From Ichthyophis bannanicus (lineage: Eukaryota; Chordata; Amphibia; Gymnophiona; Ichthyophiidae): a stretch of DNA of 64,000 nucleotides. The first letter of the stretch is position 1. Every line of letters begins with the position of its first letter. Of this stretch, positions 30,717-41,035 are shown one piece after another. The position numbers and the translations under genes are program-made. Where the stretch lies: contig JAWIIG010000039.1 in NCBI GenBank assembly GCA_033557465.1, positions 2,666,001 through 2,730,000 on the forward strand. The letters run 5' to 3'. The notes beneath the pieces are model-generated. The model ran no database searches and was not told the origin of the DNA. It worked only from the letters and a program-made list of their open reading frames with translations.

Positions 30717-32890
30717 AAAGAGGGCTGCTACACAGTACCCTGTCTTGTGCTGCTGAGGTAAGCTAAATTCTGATTTGATTTAAATTATAGCTCTTAGCTG
30801 CTGCTAGGCTCTAACTTCTTATGAAATTTAAACTACAAGCTCTCTGCTGGGTACTAAATTTAACCAGAAAGCTCTCTTCTGTGTGTTAAATTTAAACTAA
30901 ACGTACTGTGCTGTTACTTGGCCCTGAGTGACTATTAAATTTGAACTACAAGATCTCTGCTGGGTATGAAATGTAACCAGAAAGCTCTCCTCTGTGTTTT
31001 AAATTCAAACTTTAATTGCTGCTACTAGGCCCTAACTGATCCAACAAAAAACAGTGGGTTCACAGATTAAGTAGCTTTAATACAAAGAATTCTTTTTAGA
31101 AAATTACCAGAAGTATGTACTCACAGTTGCAGATTTCTCTTCAGAAGTAACAATCCCCCTTTCTAGTCCTTCCCCCTTTCTTTGTGTTGATTATAGTGAT
31201 GCTGATATAAGAAGCTGTTTGAGTTATCTTCTTATATGATTTACATGCCAGAAGTTGTATGGCTTTGTTCTTTATTTTTCCATTTGTAAAACCGTTTGGG
31301 AAGGGGAATTAAAATCCTGTTATTTACCTGAACCCTCGAGTCCACAACTCGTCTTATTTCAAATAGTGAAAGAACTTCAACTCCCAGAAGGCAGTGCTTT
31401 CCCCAAGCACCATTTTTACTAACTGAATAAGGAATCAGGCTTCTTATTTCCACTAGCACAAGCTATGGAGTAATAGCAACATTACAAGCTTCATTGCATG
31501 TCCCCTAGTCTTTCTATATTCTGATAACGTAAACAATCGATCTATGTTTACCCGTTCCACTCTGTTCATTAATTTATAGATTTTTATCATATCCCCCCTC
31601 AGCCGTCTCTGTTCCAAGTTAAAGAGCCCTACCTTTTTAGCCTTTCTCTATAGGGGTATTCTTCCATCCCCTTTACCATTTTGGTGGCTCTTCTCTGAAA
31701 CCTTTCCAGTAAGGCTATATTTATTTATTTATTTATTTAACAATTCTTATATACCGCACTATTTTTTATCAGTGCGGTTTACATTTAACAAAGCATACTC
31801 AGATCAGAGAAGACTGATTGAGTTTACATTATAACAGGGAATAGAACTTGGAGAACATGGGTAACTATTTACATATTTACATATTTCAGGATAGATTCAG
31901 AATACATGAAACTATATACATAAAGATATGGCATAATAGATGATACCTTTTTAAGTTAGTGCGACCAGAATTGCACACAATATTCAAAGATATAGAGGCA
32001 TTATAATATCCTTTGTTTTATTTTCTATTCCTATTAAATTTAAACTACAAGCTATCAGCTGGGTATGAAATGTAACCAGAAAGTTCTCTTCTGTGTTTTA
32101 AATTTAAACTTAAACTGCTGCTACTAGAACCTGACTGATTTAAAAAATAGTGGGTTCACAGATTAATTAGCTTTAATAGAAAGAATTCCTTTCAGAAAAT
32201 TCCCAGAAGTATATACTCACAATTGCAGATCTCTCTCCAGAAGTAACAGTCTCCTTTTCTAGTCCTTCAAGACTGAGGATCACAGAGCTCTGGTTGAGCT
32301 ATTTATGTCTGTGCTGCTGAGGTATGCTATGACCAAATTCCTGGGTGATTAACAGTCCTTGCTTGGATAGACGGAGTCTTTCAAAATGGCCTTTTGACCT
32401 ATTGAAAAGGTTTCACAGGTTTCTTGCCCCCTAGGTAGAAGGCCTCTTTGTAAAGGTCTCTAGAAGACTTTATTTGTTGCTCAAAGAGTACTGACCCTGT
32501 TTTGCCTTTTGTGCTAAGTTATATTCTGATTTTATTTAAATTATAGCTCTTTGCTGCTGCTAGGCTCTAACTTACTATGAAATTTAAACAAGCTCTCTTC
32601 TGTGTTCTAAATTTAAACTAAAAGTACTTTGCGGCTGCTAGGTCCTGAGTGACTATTAAATTTAAACTACAAGCTCTCTACTGGGTATGAAATGTAACCA
32701 GAAAGTTCTCTTCTGTGTTTTAAATTTAAACTGCTGCTACTAGGCCCTGACTGATTTAACAAAAAATAGTGGGTTCACAGATTAATTAGCTTTAATAGAA
32801 AGAATTCCTTTCAGAAAATTCTCAGAAGTATATACTCACAATTGCAGATCTCTCTCCCGAAATAACAGTCCCGTTTTCTAGTCCTCCTAC
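30717..32890 (+). repeat. AT-rich TTTAAATTTAAA repeat family, copies 2-4, with inserts
   Basis: It opens GGGCTGCTACACAGTACCCT and GTGCTGCTGAGGTAAGCT as in copy 1. Units with TTTAAATTTAAAC, AGAAAGCTCTCTTCTGTG and AAGCTCTCTGCTGGG follow. A closing block TAGTGGGTTCACAGATTAAT...TTTTCTAGTCC is found three times (ending near 31170, 32265 and 32885). So at least three related units lie in tandem, interrupted by CR1-B (31488-32030) and unassigned DNA (31175-31487, 32270-32510). I could not name the family. Confidence 0.65.
31488..32030 (-). mobile_element. CR1-B 3' fragment with L2-type tail inside
   Basis: The reversed CR1-B C-terminal region (CTTCATTGCATGTCCCCTAG onward) is interrupted at about 31718-31945 by an L2-type tail (ATTTATTTAACAATTC, TATACCGCACTATTTTTTATC, GCGGTTTACATTTAAC). 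CR1-B then resumes with GTGCGACCAGAATTGCACAC. Confidence 0.8.
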
Positions 32891-32904
32891 TAACCAACCT
32901 TTAT

Positions 32905-33078
32905 CAGATAACCCTGCATTGTATTTAGTTTCCCTATTTCGCCAAGTTATTCTTCCTGTTAAATGTAATGACCAGACATATGTAAACTGTCGGATGTTTT
33001 CTGTTCAATGTAAACCGCGCTGATGTCTAATAGTGCGGTATATAAGAATTGTTAATAAATAAATAAATAAAATAAACC
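32905..33078 (+). repeat. L2-type 3' end
   Basis: It reads AATGACCAGACATATGTAAA, TGTTCAATGTAAACCGCGCT and GTGCGGTATATAAGAATTG, with an AATAAATAAATA tail. It is the same terminus seen reversed at 62098-62272. Confidence 0.75.
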
Positions 33079-33084
33079 AAACCT

Positions 33085-33187
33085 CCCATTAACAACCACC
33101 AGTGTCATGGGACCTGAATGTTATTCTAGGGCAACTTCTCAAGCCGCCTTTCGAACCTTTAGCCACTATGTCACTTAAAGTTTCTGA
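33085..33187 (+). pseudogene. DIRS-f tyrosine recombinase, piece 1
   Basis: It encodes SWDLNVILGQLLKPPFEPLA and TMSLKVSD, matching VAWDLNLVLGQLMKPPFEPL in DIRS-c. The frame would continue at 39990 if the intervening CR1-A and its nested insertions were absent. Confidence 0.75.
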
Positions 33188-33398
33188 TATGGAAGGTCAT
33201 AGAAACATGAAAAATAACTACAGAAAGAGACCACATGCCTATCTAGCCTGTCCTTCCATATTAACAACTACAACAGTCCCCTTTTAACCTTTAGAGATTC
33301 TCTGTGTTTGTCACATGCTTTTTTGAATTCAGATACTGTCCTCATCTCTACCACCTCCACTGGGAGACTATACCATGGATCCACCACTCTTTCCGTAA
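33188..33398 (-). mobile_element. CR1-A 3' end, cut by DIRS-b
   Basis: The reversed CR1-A terminus includes CAGAAAGAGACCACATGCC, CACATGCTTTTTTGAATTC and CCACTCTTTCCGTAA. The CR1-A sequence would continue AGAAATATTTCC, but DIRS-b starts here. Confidence 0.85.
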
Positions 33399-33677
33399 AG
33401 CATAGTTACTCACCTGTAACAGGTGATCTCCAGGAACAGCAGGAATTTAGTCTTCAGATATGGGTATCTTCGGTACCGATGGAGCCTGCGCGGGAACGCT
33501 CCCCAGCGTCCAATAGGAAAGCTTTTGGGAGCATCCCACAGTGCCTGCGTGATGCCTTCCTGCCTTTCCCAACTGTCCCTCTCCAGTTGAGTTTAAAGCT
33601 GAGACAAAAGAGAGAGGGAAAGAGAGAAAGAGAGAGAGAGATAGAAAGATACAACTTCTAGGGGAGGTGGGTGGGTT

Positions 33678-33775
33678 GTGAAGACTAAATTCCTGCTGTT
33701 CCCGGAGATCACCTGTTACAGGTGAGTAATTATGCTATCTCCTAGAACAAGCAGGAATGTAGTCTTCACATATGG
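33678..33775 (-). repeat. DIRS-b internal complementary region
   Basis: It spans the GAGTAATTATGCT|ATCTCC junction. The left part copies the 3' terminus and the right part copies the 5' terminus, in the order expected of a joined circle. Confidence 0.88.
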
Positions 33776-33894
33776 GGACTCCCTAGCTGCAGATGCAAGG
33801 GAGATGGCCCCAGAAAGTTGGGTGCCCTTGTGAAAGGGCTCCATGTCCCCCCCTGGATCTCTGGCATCCTACCAGGGATGGTGGGTAGGACTGA

Positions 33895-35073
33895 TTAAGT
33901 ATGGAACAGGTGTTGAAGAACAGCCTGACCACACAAGGCATCCCGGCGGGAGTCCTTGTCTAAGCAGTAATGGGCTGTGAAGGTATGGACCGAAGCCCAA
34001 GTAGCTGCTCGACAGATGTCGTCGATAGACACAGAGTGAAGGTGAGTCATTGTGGCTGCCATGGCTCTCACATGGTGAGCTGTGACATGGCCTTCAAGAG
34101 GAAGGTTCTTGCTCTCATAGGCAAAAGATATAAACTGTGCAATCCAGCTGGACAGTGTCCTTTTGGAGACTGGAAGTCTCAAATGACTAGGATCAAAAGC
34201 AACAAAGAGTTGAGAGGATTTTCTATGTTGCTGTGTCCTTTGCAAGTAAAAGGCCAAAGCTCTTTTACAGTCCAAACTATGAAGATTCCTTTCTGCATTT
34301 GAGGCGTGAGGCCTTGGAAAGAATACAGAAAGGTAAACCGCTTGGTTTAAATTAAAGGGCGACACCACCTTTGGCATAAAGTGTGGATGAGTCCCAAGGA
34401 CTACCTTATCGTGATGGAACCCTGTATAAGAAGGATCAGCCACCAATGCTTGCAATTCACTGATTGCAATGAGAATGATAATCTTCCAGGAAAGGAATTT
34501 CAAAGAGGTAGTGGCTAATGGTTCATAGGGGGGTTTCATGAGCTGTCCAAGTACCAGATTTAAGTCCCATGCCACCGGTGGTGGCTTAATGGGAGGCTTA
34601 GTTAAAAGAAGGCCTCTCATAAATCTCGCTATGAGAGGATGAGAGGAAATAGGTTGTCCATTTAGAGGCTTGAAAGAAGCTGCAATAGCACTCAAATAGA
34701 CTCTCACTGAATTGGTCTTAAGCTCTGCATTTAATAAATGAAGGAGGTACTCCAGTAATGATTCCAGAGGTATCGCAAGAGGGTTAAGACCCGTCTGTGA
34801 GCACCATATGGTAAACCTTTTCCACTTAAATGCATAAGAGCGTCTTCTGGAAGGCTTCCTGGAAGCATGGAGGATATCCTTTACCTGCTAGGAAAGGTTA
34901 AGACCGTGAAGTTCTAGGCTTTCAGCAACCAGGCCCTGAGATGCAGAGACTGGGGATTGGGATGCCACAGCATCCCATCCTCTTGAGAAAGAAGATCTGG
35001 AGCAGATCCTAACTCCAGAAGCGGAGCTTGAGAGAGGTGTAGGAGCAGAGGGTACCACGGTTGCCGTGGCCAA
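33895..35073 (-). pseudogene. DIRS-b tyrosine recombinase lacking the first catalytic arginine
   Basis: Two frames separated by a stop (34707-34888) cover most of the protein. The C-terminal part keeps HHVRAMAATMTHLHS (HxxR) and FTAHYCLDKDSR (nucleophilic Tyr). Where DIRS-c has LIAVTSARRISELQAL, this copy reads LIAISELQAL: an in-frame deletion of about 15-18 bp near 34464 removes TSARR and with it the first catalytic Arg. The enzyme would be inactive even without the stop. Confidence 0.88.
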
Positions 35074-35079
35074 CGTGAA

Positions 35080-36170
35080 GCTATGAGGATCATATGACGT
35101 CTGTCTCTCTGAAGCTTAAACAGGGTTTTGGGAATTAGGGGAATGGGTGGAAAGGCATACAGGAAGTCCTGACCCCAATGAAGGAGGAAAGCATCCCTGG
35201 CCTGACAACCCTGAGCCAGAATTCTGGAACAGAACCGGGGAAGTTTGGCATTCCACGGACTTGCAAAGAGGTTTATGTCCGAGGTTCCCCAAAGTTAAAA
35301 TATCCTGGACACCTGGTCTGCATGCAAAGACCACTCGTGTGGAAGCAGAACTTGACTGAGTCTGTCTACCCAAGAGTTTTGAATGCCTGGCAGATACACT
35401 GCCAGAAGATGAATCTGATGCTCTCTGGCAAGGGCCCATAGTTGCAAAGCTTCGTTGCAAAGCGACAGAGAGCCTGTTCCCCCCCTGCTTGTTCACATAG
35501 AACATGGCTACTTGATTGTCCGTATGAATGAGGACTGTCTCGTAGCTGAGCAGGGTGTGGAACACTCGCAGAGCAAGGAAGATTGCTCTGAGCTCCAAGA
35601 GATTGATATGTAGACAACTCTCCTGTGGAGACCAGGTGTCTGTATTGGTAGTGCTTTCCCTGAAAAAGGAACCGAAGGAACCTTCTGTGAGTTGGATGGA
35701 TGAGAACATGGGTGTACGCATCCTTGAGATCTAGAGAACAAAGCCAATCCTGACTCTGATGGTATGGCAGTAGAGATCCGAGAGAAATCATTTTGAATTT
35801 CTCCTTGACAAGGAATTTGTTCAATTCTCTGAGGTCTAAGATAGGTCTGTAACACCCTGTTTTCTTTGGGATAAGGAAATAAGGGGAATAGAACCCTGTA
35901 CCCTGCTGATGAAGGGGTACTTCTTCTATTGCCCCTTGGGCAAGAAGGATAGCGACCTCCTGACCTAACAGGTTGATGAGAGAGGTTGGAGAATTGAACT
36001 GCTTTACTATTATGTGAGGGGGCAGGCTTGAAAAATAAAGCTTGTACCCCTTCTTTATGATGGAGTGTGTCCAATGCTCTGCTGTTATTTCCCCCATCTG
36101 GGGGCAAAATGACATAACCTTCCTGGAATAGTGGAAGGTTCTGGTCCCCCGAGAACCAGGAAGGCAAAGT
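35080..36170 (-). pseudogene. DIRS-b RT fragment joined to RNase H
   Basis: The RT N-terminal region (GATEEVPLHQQGTGFYSPYF-like: AIEEVPLHQQGTGFYSPYFL; RPILDLRELNKFLVKEKF; DWLCSLDLKDAYTHVLIHP with the first catalytic Asp) runs to GKHYQYR. It then jumps at about 35641 to sequence just before the RNase H block LELRAIFLALRVFH. The RT YLDD motif and the TDAS part of RNase H, roughly 0.75 kb in DIRS-c, are deleted. HTDNQVAMFYVNKQ is kept, and the methyltransferase-like region follows with frame changes. Confidence 0.87.
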
Positions 36171-36184
36171 TCTCTAGATGAGAG

Positions 36185-38020
36185 TCAAAGGCCCTGTGGA
36201 GGCTGAGCCTGCTGGTCCGGTTGAGGCCTAGCAGCCTTTGCTTTCTTCTGTTTGGGTGGTTGCTGACCTTTCTTGGCAAGCTGACCTGCAGAACGTCCCT
36301 GCTGAACATAAGCAGGATAAAATCGTTTCTTTTTAGAAAAGAATGGTTTCTTGAACAATTTCTTTCTAGCAGGATCAGCAGTGGACTTGGATAATCTATC
36401 CAAGGTGGAATTTTCAGCATCCATTTCATTGACCTTTTCCTGCCAATCTTTACCAAACAGATTCTCACCAGTACAAGGGATATTTCCCAATTTGTCTTAT
36501 ACCCAGAGCTCTAGATCAGATGCCTGGCGCCAAGCAATTCTACGTGCACCTACGGCAATAGCCGAAGTTCTGCTTATGCACTCAAAGCAGTCAAAGGCTG
36601 CACAGTTGGAAAATTTAGAAACATCTTGGGCATGTTTGACCAAAGTGAGAAAATCCTGTCTTTTATCCTCAGGAAGAAAAGGACTTAAAGCCTCTAAATC
36701 ATCTGTGACTTCCTTCAGGAACATTCCTATGTAGAGACTATAGGAACTGATCCTGGCAGAAAGCATGGAAGTTTGGAAGACCCGACGTCCAAAAGCATCC
36801 AGGGTTCTGCACTCACGTCCTGGAGGATTAGAGGCATGCCTTTTTGCACTCTTGATCCTTCTCATAGCTGACTCCACTACAATAGAGTGGTGAGGAAGCT
36901 GAGTCTTCTGGAACCCAGGACAAGGAGGGACTCGATACATAGTATCCAGTCTACGAGAATGAGGAGAGGTGATAAGAGGTGTTTCCCACATCCTTAACAT
37001 GAGACCATATAAAATCTCATGAATGGGCAAGGTAGCTGCCTCCTTAGGAGTTTGGGATATTGTAGAATTTCCAACTCCTTGGCCCTTGGCTTTGTTTCAG
37101 GGGCCACAGTAATGGACAGGCCCCGAGCCACCTCCCTGATAAAATCTTGGAAGGAACTATCCTCTGGAGGAGACATCCTGCGTTTAGGGGAGGAGGGCTC
37201 CTCTGGGAGAAGCATCGCTGCATCGACAGAACTGTCAGAATCCTCAGATTCTTCTGAGGACTCGAAGTATCGTCTGTCCGGATGCTCTTGAAGAGCCCGA
37301 TACCCGTACCGACCAAAGTCGGTACCGGGAGTAACCGGTACCGGGGTATCGGTACCGGAGGTCATCGGATGACTGGGTACTGGCAAAGCAGACACCGATG
37401 CCGATGTCAATGCTATCAGTACCGATACCGATACCGGTACCGGTGGAATTGTCTGTCGTGGTTCCGAGGGCATCAATGCCGCAAGGAAAGCCGCCAGACT
37501 GCGTTCAATAGCCAGAACTCTCTGGTCTATCGACGCTGCCAATGCCTGGATGTCGGTACCGGAGGAGACCGCCGGTACCCTAGAGCATGGCACCAGTAGT
37601 TCTGCCGAGGTCGAGGCCTCGAACATCCTGGAACCCCGAAAATGTTTTGGAAGCCGAAGCTTCCCGCCAGGGTAATTCTGCCAGTGCAGAATCCTCGAGG
37701 GTAACGCCAGAGGCATCTCGATGCTTAGAAGGAGATCTACCCTTTGAGGACCAGCTATATTTATGTTTAGTTACCTGAGATCCACGGGAGGAAGAAGCAG
37801 CCCTGGAAGACGTCGATGCCACCGAAGCTGCATCAGAGGGAAACAGGGTACTGAGCTTAGCAGCTCGGTTCTGCTGACCTCTTTTAGACATCATGGCGCA
37901 GGACATACAATCCGTGATGGAGTGGTCAGGACCTAAACATTTTAGACACCATTCATAGATGTCGGTGACGGAAATGGTACCGCCACACTTGGTGCACTTT
38001 TTGAAACCTGAGGCAGGTTT
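36185..38020 (-). pseudogene. DIRS-b gag, frameshifted
   Basis: Four consecutive frames reconstruct the order: zinc array (MEKPASGFKKCTKCGG, WCLKCLGPDHSITDC) and Ser-rich segment in 37580-38026; the GGTACCG-coded linker, the acidic RRYFESSEESEDSDSS and PSSPKRRMSPPEDSSFQDFI in 36994-37716; the SRRLDTMYRVPPCPGFQKTQ and ECRTLDAFGRRVFQTSML region in 36497-37030; and a basic C-terminus (KKLFKKPFFSKKKRFYPAY) in 36185-36490. Two frameshifts and one nonsense codon separate them. The basic tail suggests nucleic-acid binding, as in retroelement gags. Confidence 0.85.
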
Positions 38021-38386
38021 CTCCATGGTAAGGAAACGTTTTTGGGCCTAAGGCCCAAAAAGGCGCTTGCACCTGAAGAAAAAGAAAAGAGAATATATAA
38101 TTTTTTTACAGAAATGAGAAGAGAAAAAAACGGCGGTACCGGTAGAGTGTCGAGGAAAGCAGACGCGACCACAAAAAGGAATTCTTCTGCGGTGACAGGA
38201 ACACGACCTGCTGGCACCACGGAAAAAGAGAGAGGCAGTAGGGAAAGGCGGGAAGGCAGCACGCAGGTGCTGTGGGATGCTCCCAAAAGCTTTCTAATTG
38301 GACGCTGGGGAGCATTCCTGCGCAGGCTCTGTCGGTACCGACGATACCCATATGTGATGACTACATTTCTGCTTGTTCCTGGAGAT

Positions 38387-38563
38387 AGACATCATGCTTG
38401 GCAAGATGGAAGGTCAACAATGAGATGGATCGATACAATAACAGAAGCTACGGGTACCAGTCTGTCAACAATGAGCTGCCTGACTGAAGACCGAACACAA
38501 TTTAGGATAGCTATCCAGAGGGTCGCCATGAGTTGACTCAGACTCGACGGCACTTAACAACAA
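38387..38563 (+). mobile_element. RTE/BovB-like LINE 3' fragment
   Basis: It encodes the end of an RTE-type ORF2 in pieces (MLGKMEGQ, then SCLTEDRTQFRIAIQRVAMS). The characteristic 3' end CGCCATGAGTTGACTCAGAC, TCGACGGCACTTAACAACAA follows. It lies directly at the right edge of DIRS-b. Several stops show it is old. Confidence 0.72.
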
Positions 38564-39562
38564 CATTTAATGTTTCACTTACCTGGGGGCTTTCTTCACC
38601 CATCCCCAACAAATCTAGTTTAAAGCCCTCTTCAGTAGATTAGCCAGCCTACTACTGAAGATGCATCGACCTTTCTTGGACAGATGGATGCCATCTCTGC
38701 TCTGCAACCCTTGGAACAGCAAACCATAGCCCAGGAAACCAAAATGCTCTCAATGACACCATCCACGCAGCCATGCATTCATCTCCAGGATGCGAGCCTC
38801 TCTGCCTTGTCCTTTACCCTCAACAAGGAGGACTGAAGAGAACACCACCTGTGCACCTATCTGCTTCACCCTCTGTCCCAGAGCCATGAAGTCATTTTTG
38901 ATACGCTCAGAGGGATACCTGGCTGTATCATTTGTTCCGACATGGATTAGCAACATTGGGTAATAGTCAGTGGGCTTGATGAGAATCTCGGAAAACTCTC
39001 TGTAACATCTTGGATTTTGGCCCCTGACAGACAGCATACCTCTCTGGACATCAAGTCTGGTCAGCAGATGGACGCCTCGGTACCCCTCAGAAGAGAGTCA
39101 CCAACCACCACTACCCTTCGCTTCCTTGTGGTCACTGATTCTGCAACTGCAGGGTACTTTAGCTCTGGTTCTTTCCTTTCCAGGGATGCTTTCACCTCCT
39201 CCACTTCCAGGGCTGCATAATGGTTCTTCAGTTCAAGGGCTGGAGACGTTGGAATGGTGATTCTGCAGGCCCTGGTAACTTGTGTCCAACCTTCGTCATT
39301 CTGAAGGCACCCATATTCTCCTCTGCTGGAGAGCTTGGTTGTAGCAAGAAGCATCTCATCAATGTACTTCTTACTGTCTTGAATGCTCCTCAGCCTCGCC
39401 ACCTCCTCTCTGAGTTCCTCCACTTGTTTCCTGAGAGCTTCAGCATGCAGGCACCCTGCACATGGAACTGGTCCTTCAATTGCTATTGGGACCTCTGTAT
39501 GGACAGAGACAGAAGCTGTAACGGGGCAACAGCTTTAGCAATACGATTTGTCCCAGCCATTG
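38564..39562 (-). pseudogene. CR1-A ORF1 (esterase and coiled coil)
   Basis: The minus strand carries VPCAGCLHAEALRKQVEELR (coiled coil), KYIDEMLLATTKL, then RRVVVVGDSLLRGTEA (GDS block with catalytic Ser). After a frameshift near 39040-39060 come LLIHVGTNDTARY and VVFSSVLLVEGKGQG of the SGNH domain. The final DxxH block lies in 38640-38750, with stops. The presumed start is near 39562 (MAGTNRIAKA), followed by a stop in the N-terminal part. ORF2 of this copy is absent between here and the 3' end at 33188, so the CR1-A has lost most of its body. Confidence 0.8.
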
Positions 39563-39989
39563 TTCTGTTCGTGAAGCTTAGGTATCTGTTAAAGCAAAAG
39601 AGAGATTTACCAAAGTACCAGCCAGTCTCCCAGCTGTCCTTTCAGAGAAAAAGCAGTCAAATATCTTTAATTATATTCAAAATGTGCTGTTCCAAGTCCC
39701 TGTGTTTTGTTAATTGGGGAGGTGCCCTATAAAGCAAGACTGCTCACTAGGGGTGGGTGGGAGTTAGGGGGTAGGGAGGGAACTACCCCCCTAACTCCCA
39801 CCCACCCAGTAGCCCCAAAGAGCTGAGAAAGTTACTAAAGCAGAGTTTTAAACCTACCCCACTAAAGAAAATATTTCTCCTTTTAAACTAAAGCACCAAA
39901 AAGAATGTAGCTTTGTTTTAAAAATGTACCAAAACCCTTTTAAGAGCTCCCAGTCAGAGAGCTAGCAATTTAAAAATCACAAATTCTCA
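39563..39989 (-). mobile_element. CR1-A 5' UTR (probable)
   Basis: Non-coding sequence upstream of ORF1 up to the point where DIRS-f resumes. It contains a strong G-rich hairpin (39751-39807). I infer it is CR1-A 5' UTR from position only, since no second copy of it is in the window. Confidence 0.5.
39751..39807. repeat. 21-bp perfect inverted repeat, G-rich hairpin
   Basis: Arms 39751-39771 (GGGTGGGTGGGAGTTAGGGG plus G) and 39787-39807 are exact reverse complements around a 15-base loop that itself has GGGAGGG. The G-rich strand has several G3 runs, so a G-quadruplex is possible as well as a hairpin. Confidence 0.85.
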
Positions 39990-40523
39990 CCTTTGTTTGA
40001 AATGTATAGCAAATGTCGTCTTCCTCTTTGCCCTCACTTCAGCAAGACGCGTTAGTGAGCTTAACATCTTGGTGATCAACCCACCTTACACATGGCTCCA
40101 CCATAAGATAGTCCTTAGGACTCATCCTCACTTCATGTCGAAGGTGGTCTCGCCTTTCCATCTAAACCAGTCTGTTTATCTTCCTGTGTTTTTCCCTAGA
40201 CCACATTCATCTAGGGCAGAGGCAACTCTCCACACTCTTGATTGTAAATATGCCTTAGAATTTTATCTTCAGAGGACTCTAGAGCACCGAAAGGCTCCTC
40301 AATTGTTCATCTCCTTTGACCTTAGTCACCTAGGTTTACCAGTCTCCAAATGGATAGCAGATTGCATCACTTGTGCTTATTATGCGGCAGGACTCTCCTT
40401 CGAGGGTCATGTCGCTGCCCGTAATGTTCGAGCCATGGCAAATCTATGCTCTGTAGCTATTGATGAAATTTACAAAGCAGCAACTTGGTCTTCAGTTCAT
40501 ACCTTTGCTGCTCACTACTACTA
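39990..40523 (+). pseudogene. DIRS-f tyrosine recombinase, piece 2
   Basis: It encodes FLFALTSARRVSELNILVIN (first catalytic Arg present), HKIVLRTHPHFMSKVVSPFH, HTLDCKYALEFYLQRT, FEGHVAARNVRAMANL (the HxxR histidine here reads Arg: RNVR) and KAATWSSVHTFAAHY. The catalytic Tyr region is cut by an inserted CR1-A and continues at 41036. Confidence 0.85.
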
Positions 40524-41035
40524 TGGAGTATAGTGTGCAATTCTGGAGACCGCACTTTCAAAAGGATGTGAACAGGATGGAGTCGGTGCAGAGGGTGGCT
40601 ACTAAAATGGTTAGTGGTCTTCATTATAAAGCACATGAAGACAGACTTAAGGATCTTAATATGTACACCTTAGAGGAAAGGTGGGATAGAGGTGATATGA
40701 TTGAGATGTTTAAATACCTCCGTATCATAAACATTCAGGGGGAGAGCCTCTTTCAATTGAAAGCAAATTCTGCTACGAGGGGACATGGGATGAGGGTGAA
40801 AGGGGATAGATTCAGGAGTGATTTGCGGAAATATTTCTTTACGGAAAGAGTGGTGGATCCGTGGAATAGTCTCCCAGTGGAGGTGGTAGATATGAGGACA
40901 GTGACTTAATTCAAAAAAGCATGGGACAAACACAGAGGATCTCTAAAGGAAAAAAGGGGACTACTGTTGTTGATATGGAAGGACAGACTAGATAGGCCAT
41001 GTGGTCTTTTTCTGTCGTCATATTTCTATGTTTCT
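40524..41035 (+). mobile_element. CR1-A 3' fragment inserted in the DIRS-f recombinase
   Basis: It runs from MEYSVQFWRPHFQKDVNRME to the TTTCTATG tail, 5'-truncated. The recombinase sequence TTTGCTGCTCACTACTA continues on the far side with CTGGACAAGGACTCC, corresponding to HYCLDKDS in DIRS-c. An internal stop follows VVDMRTVT. Confidence 0.88.

Larger units (their letters stand above)
33399..38386 (-). mobile_element. DIRS-b: DIRS1-like element with both ends, internally deleted
   Basis: About 5.0 kb from AGCATAGTTACTCACC (3' end) to GCTTGTTCCTGGAGAT (5' end on the right). Inverted termini extend through the GCGCGGGAACGCTCCCCAGC and AAAGCTTTTGGGAGCATCCC blocks. The ICR is at 33678-33775. Gag, part of RT, RNase H, methyltransferase-like and recombinase sequences are present in the standard order. 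An internal deletion removes the RT active site, and several frameshifts occur, so it is non-autonomous or dead. It sits in CR1-A sequence on the left; on the right an RTE fragment follows. Confidence 0.9.
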
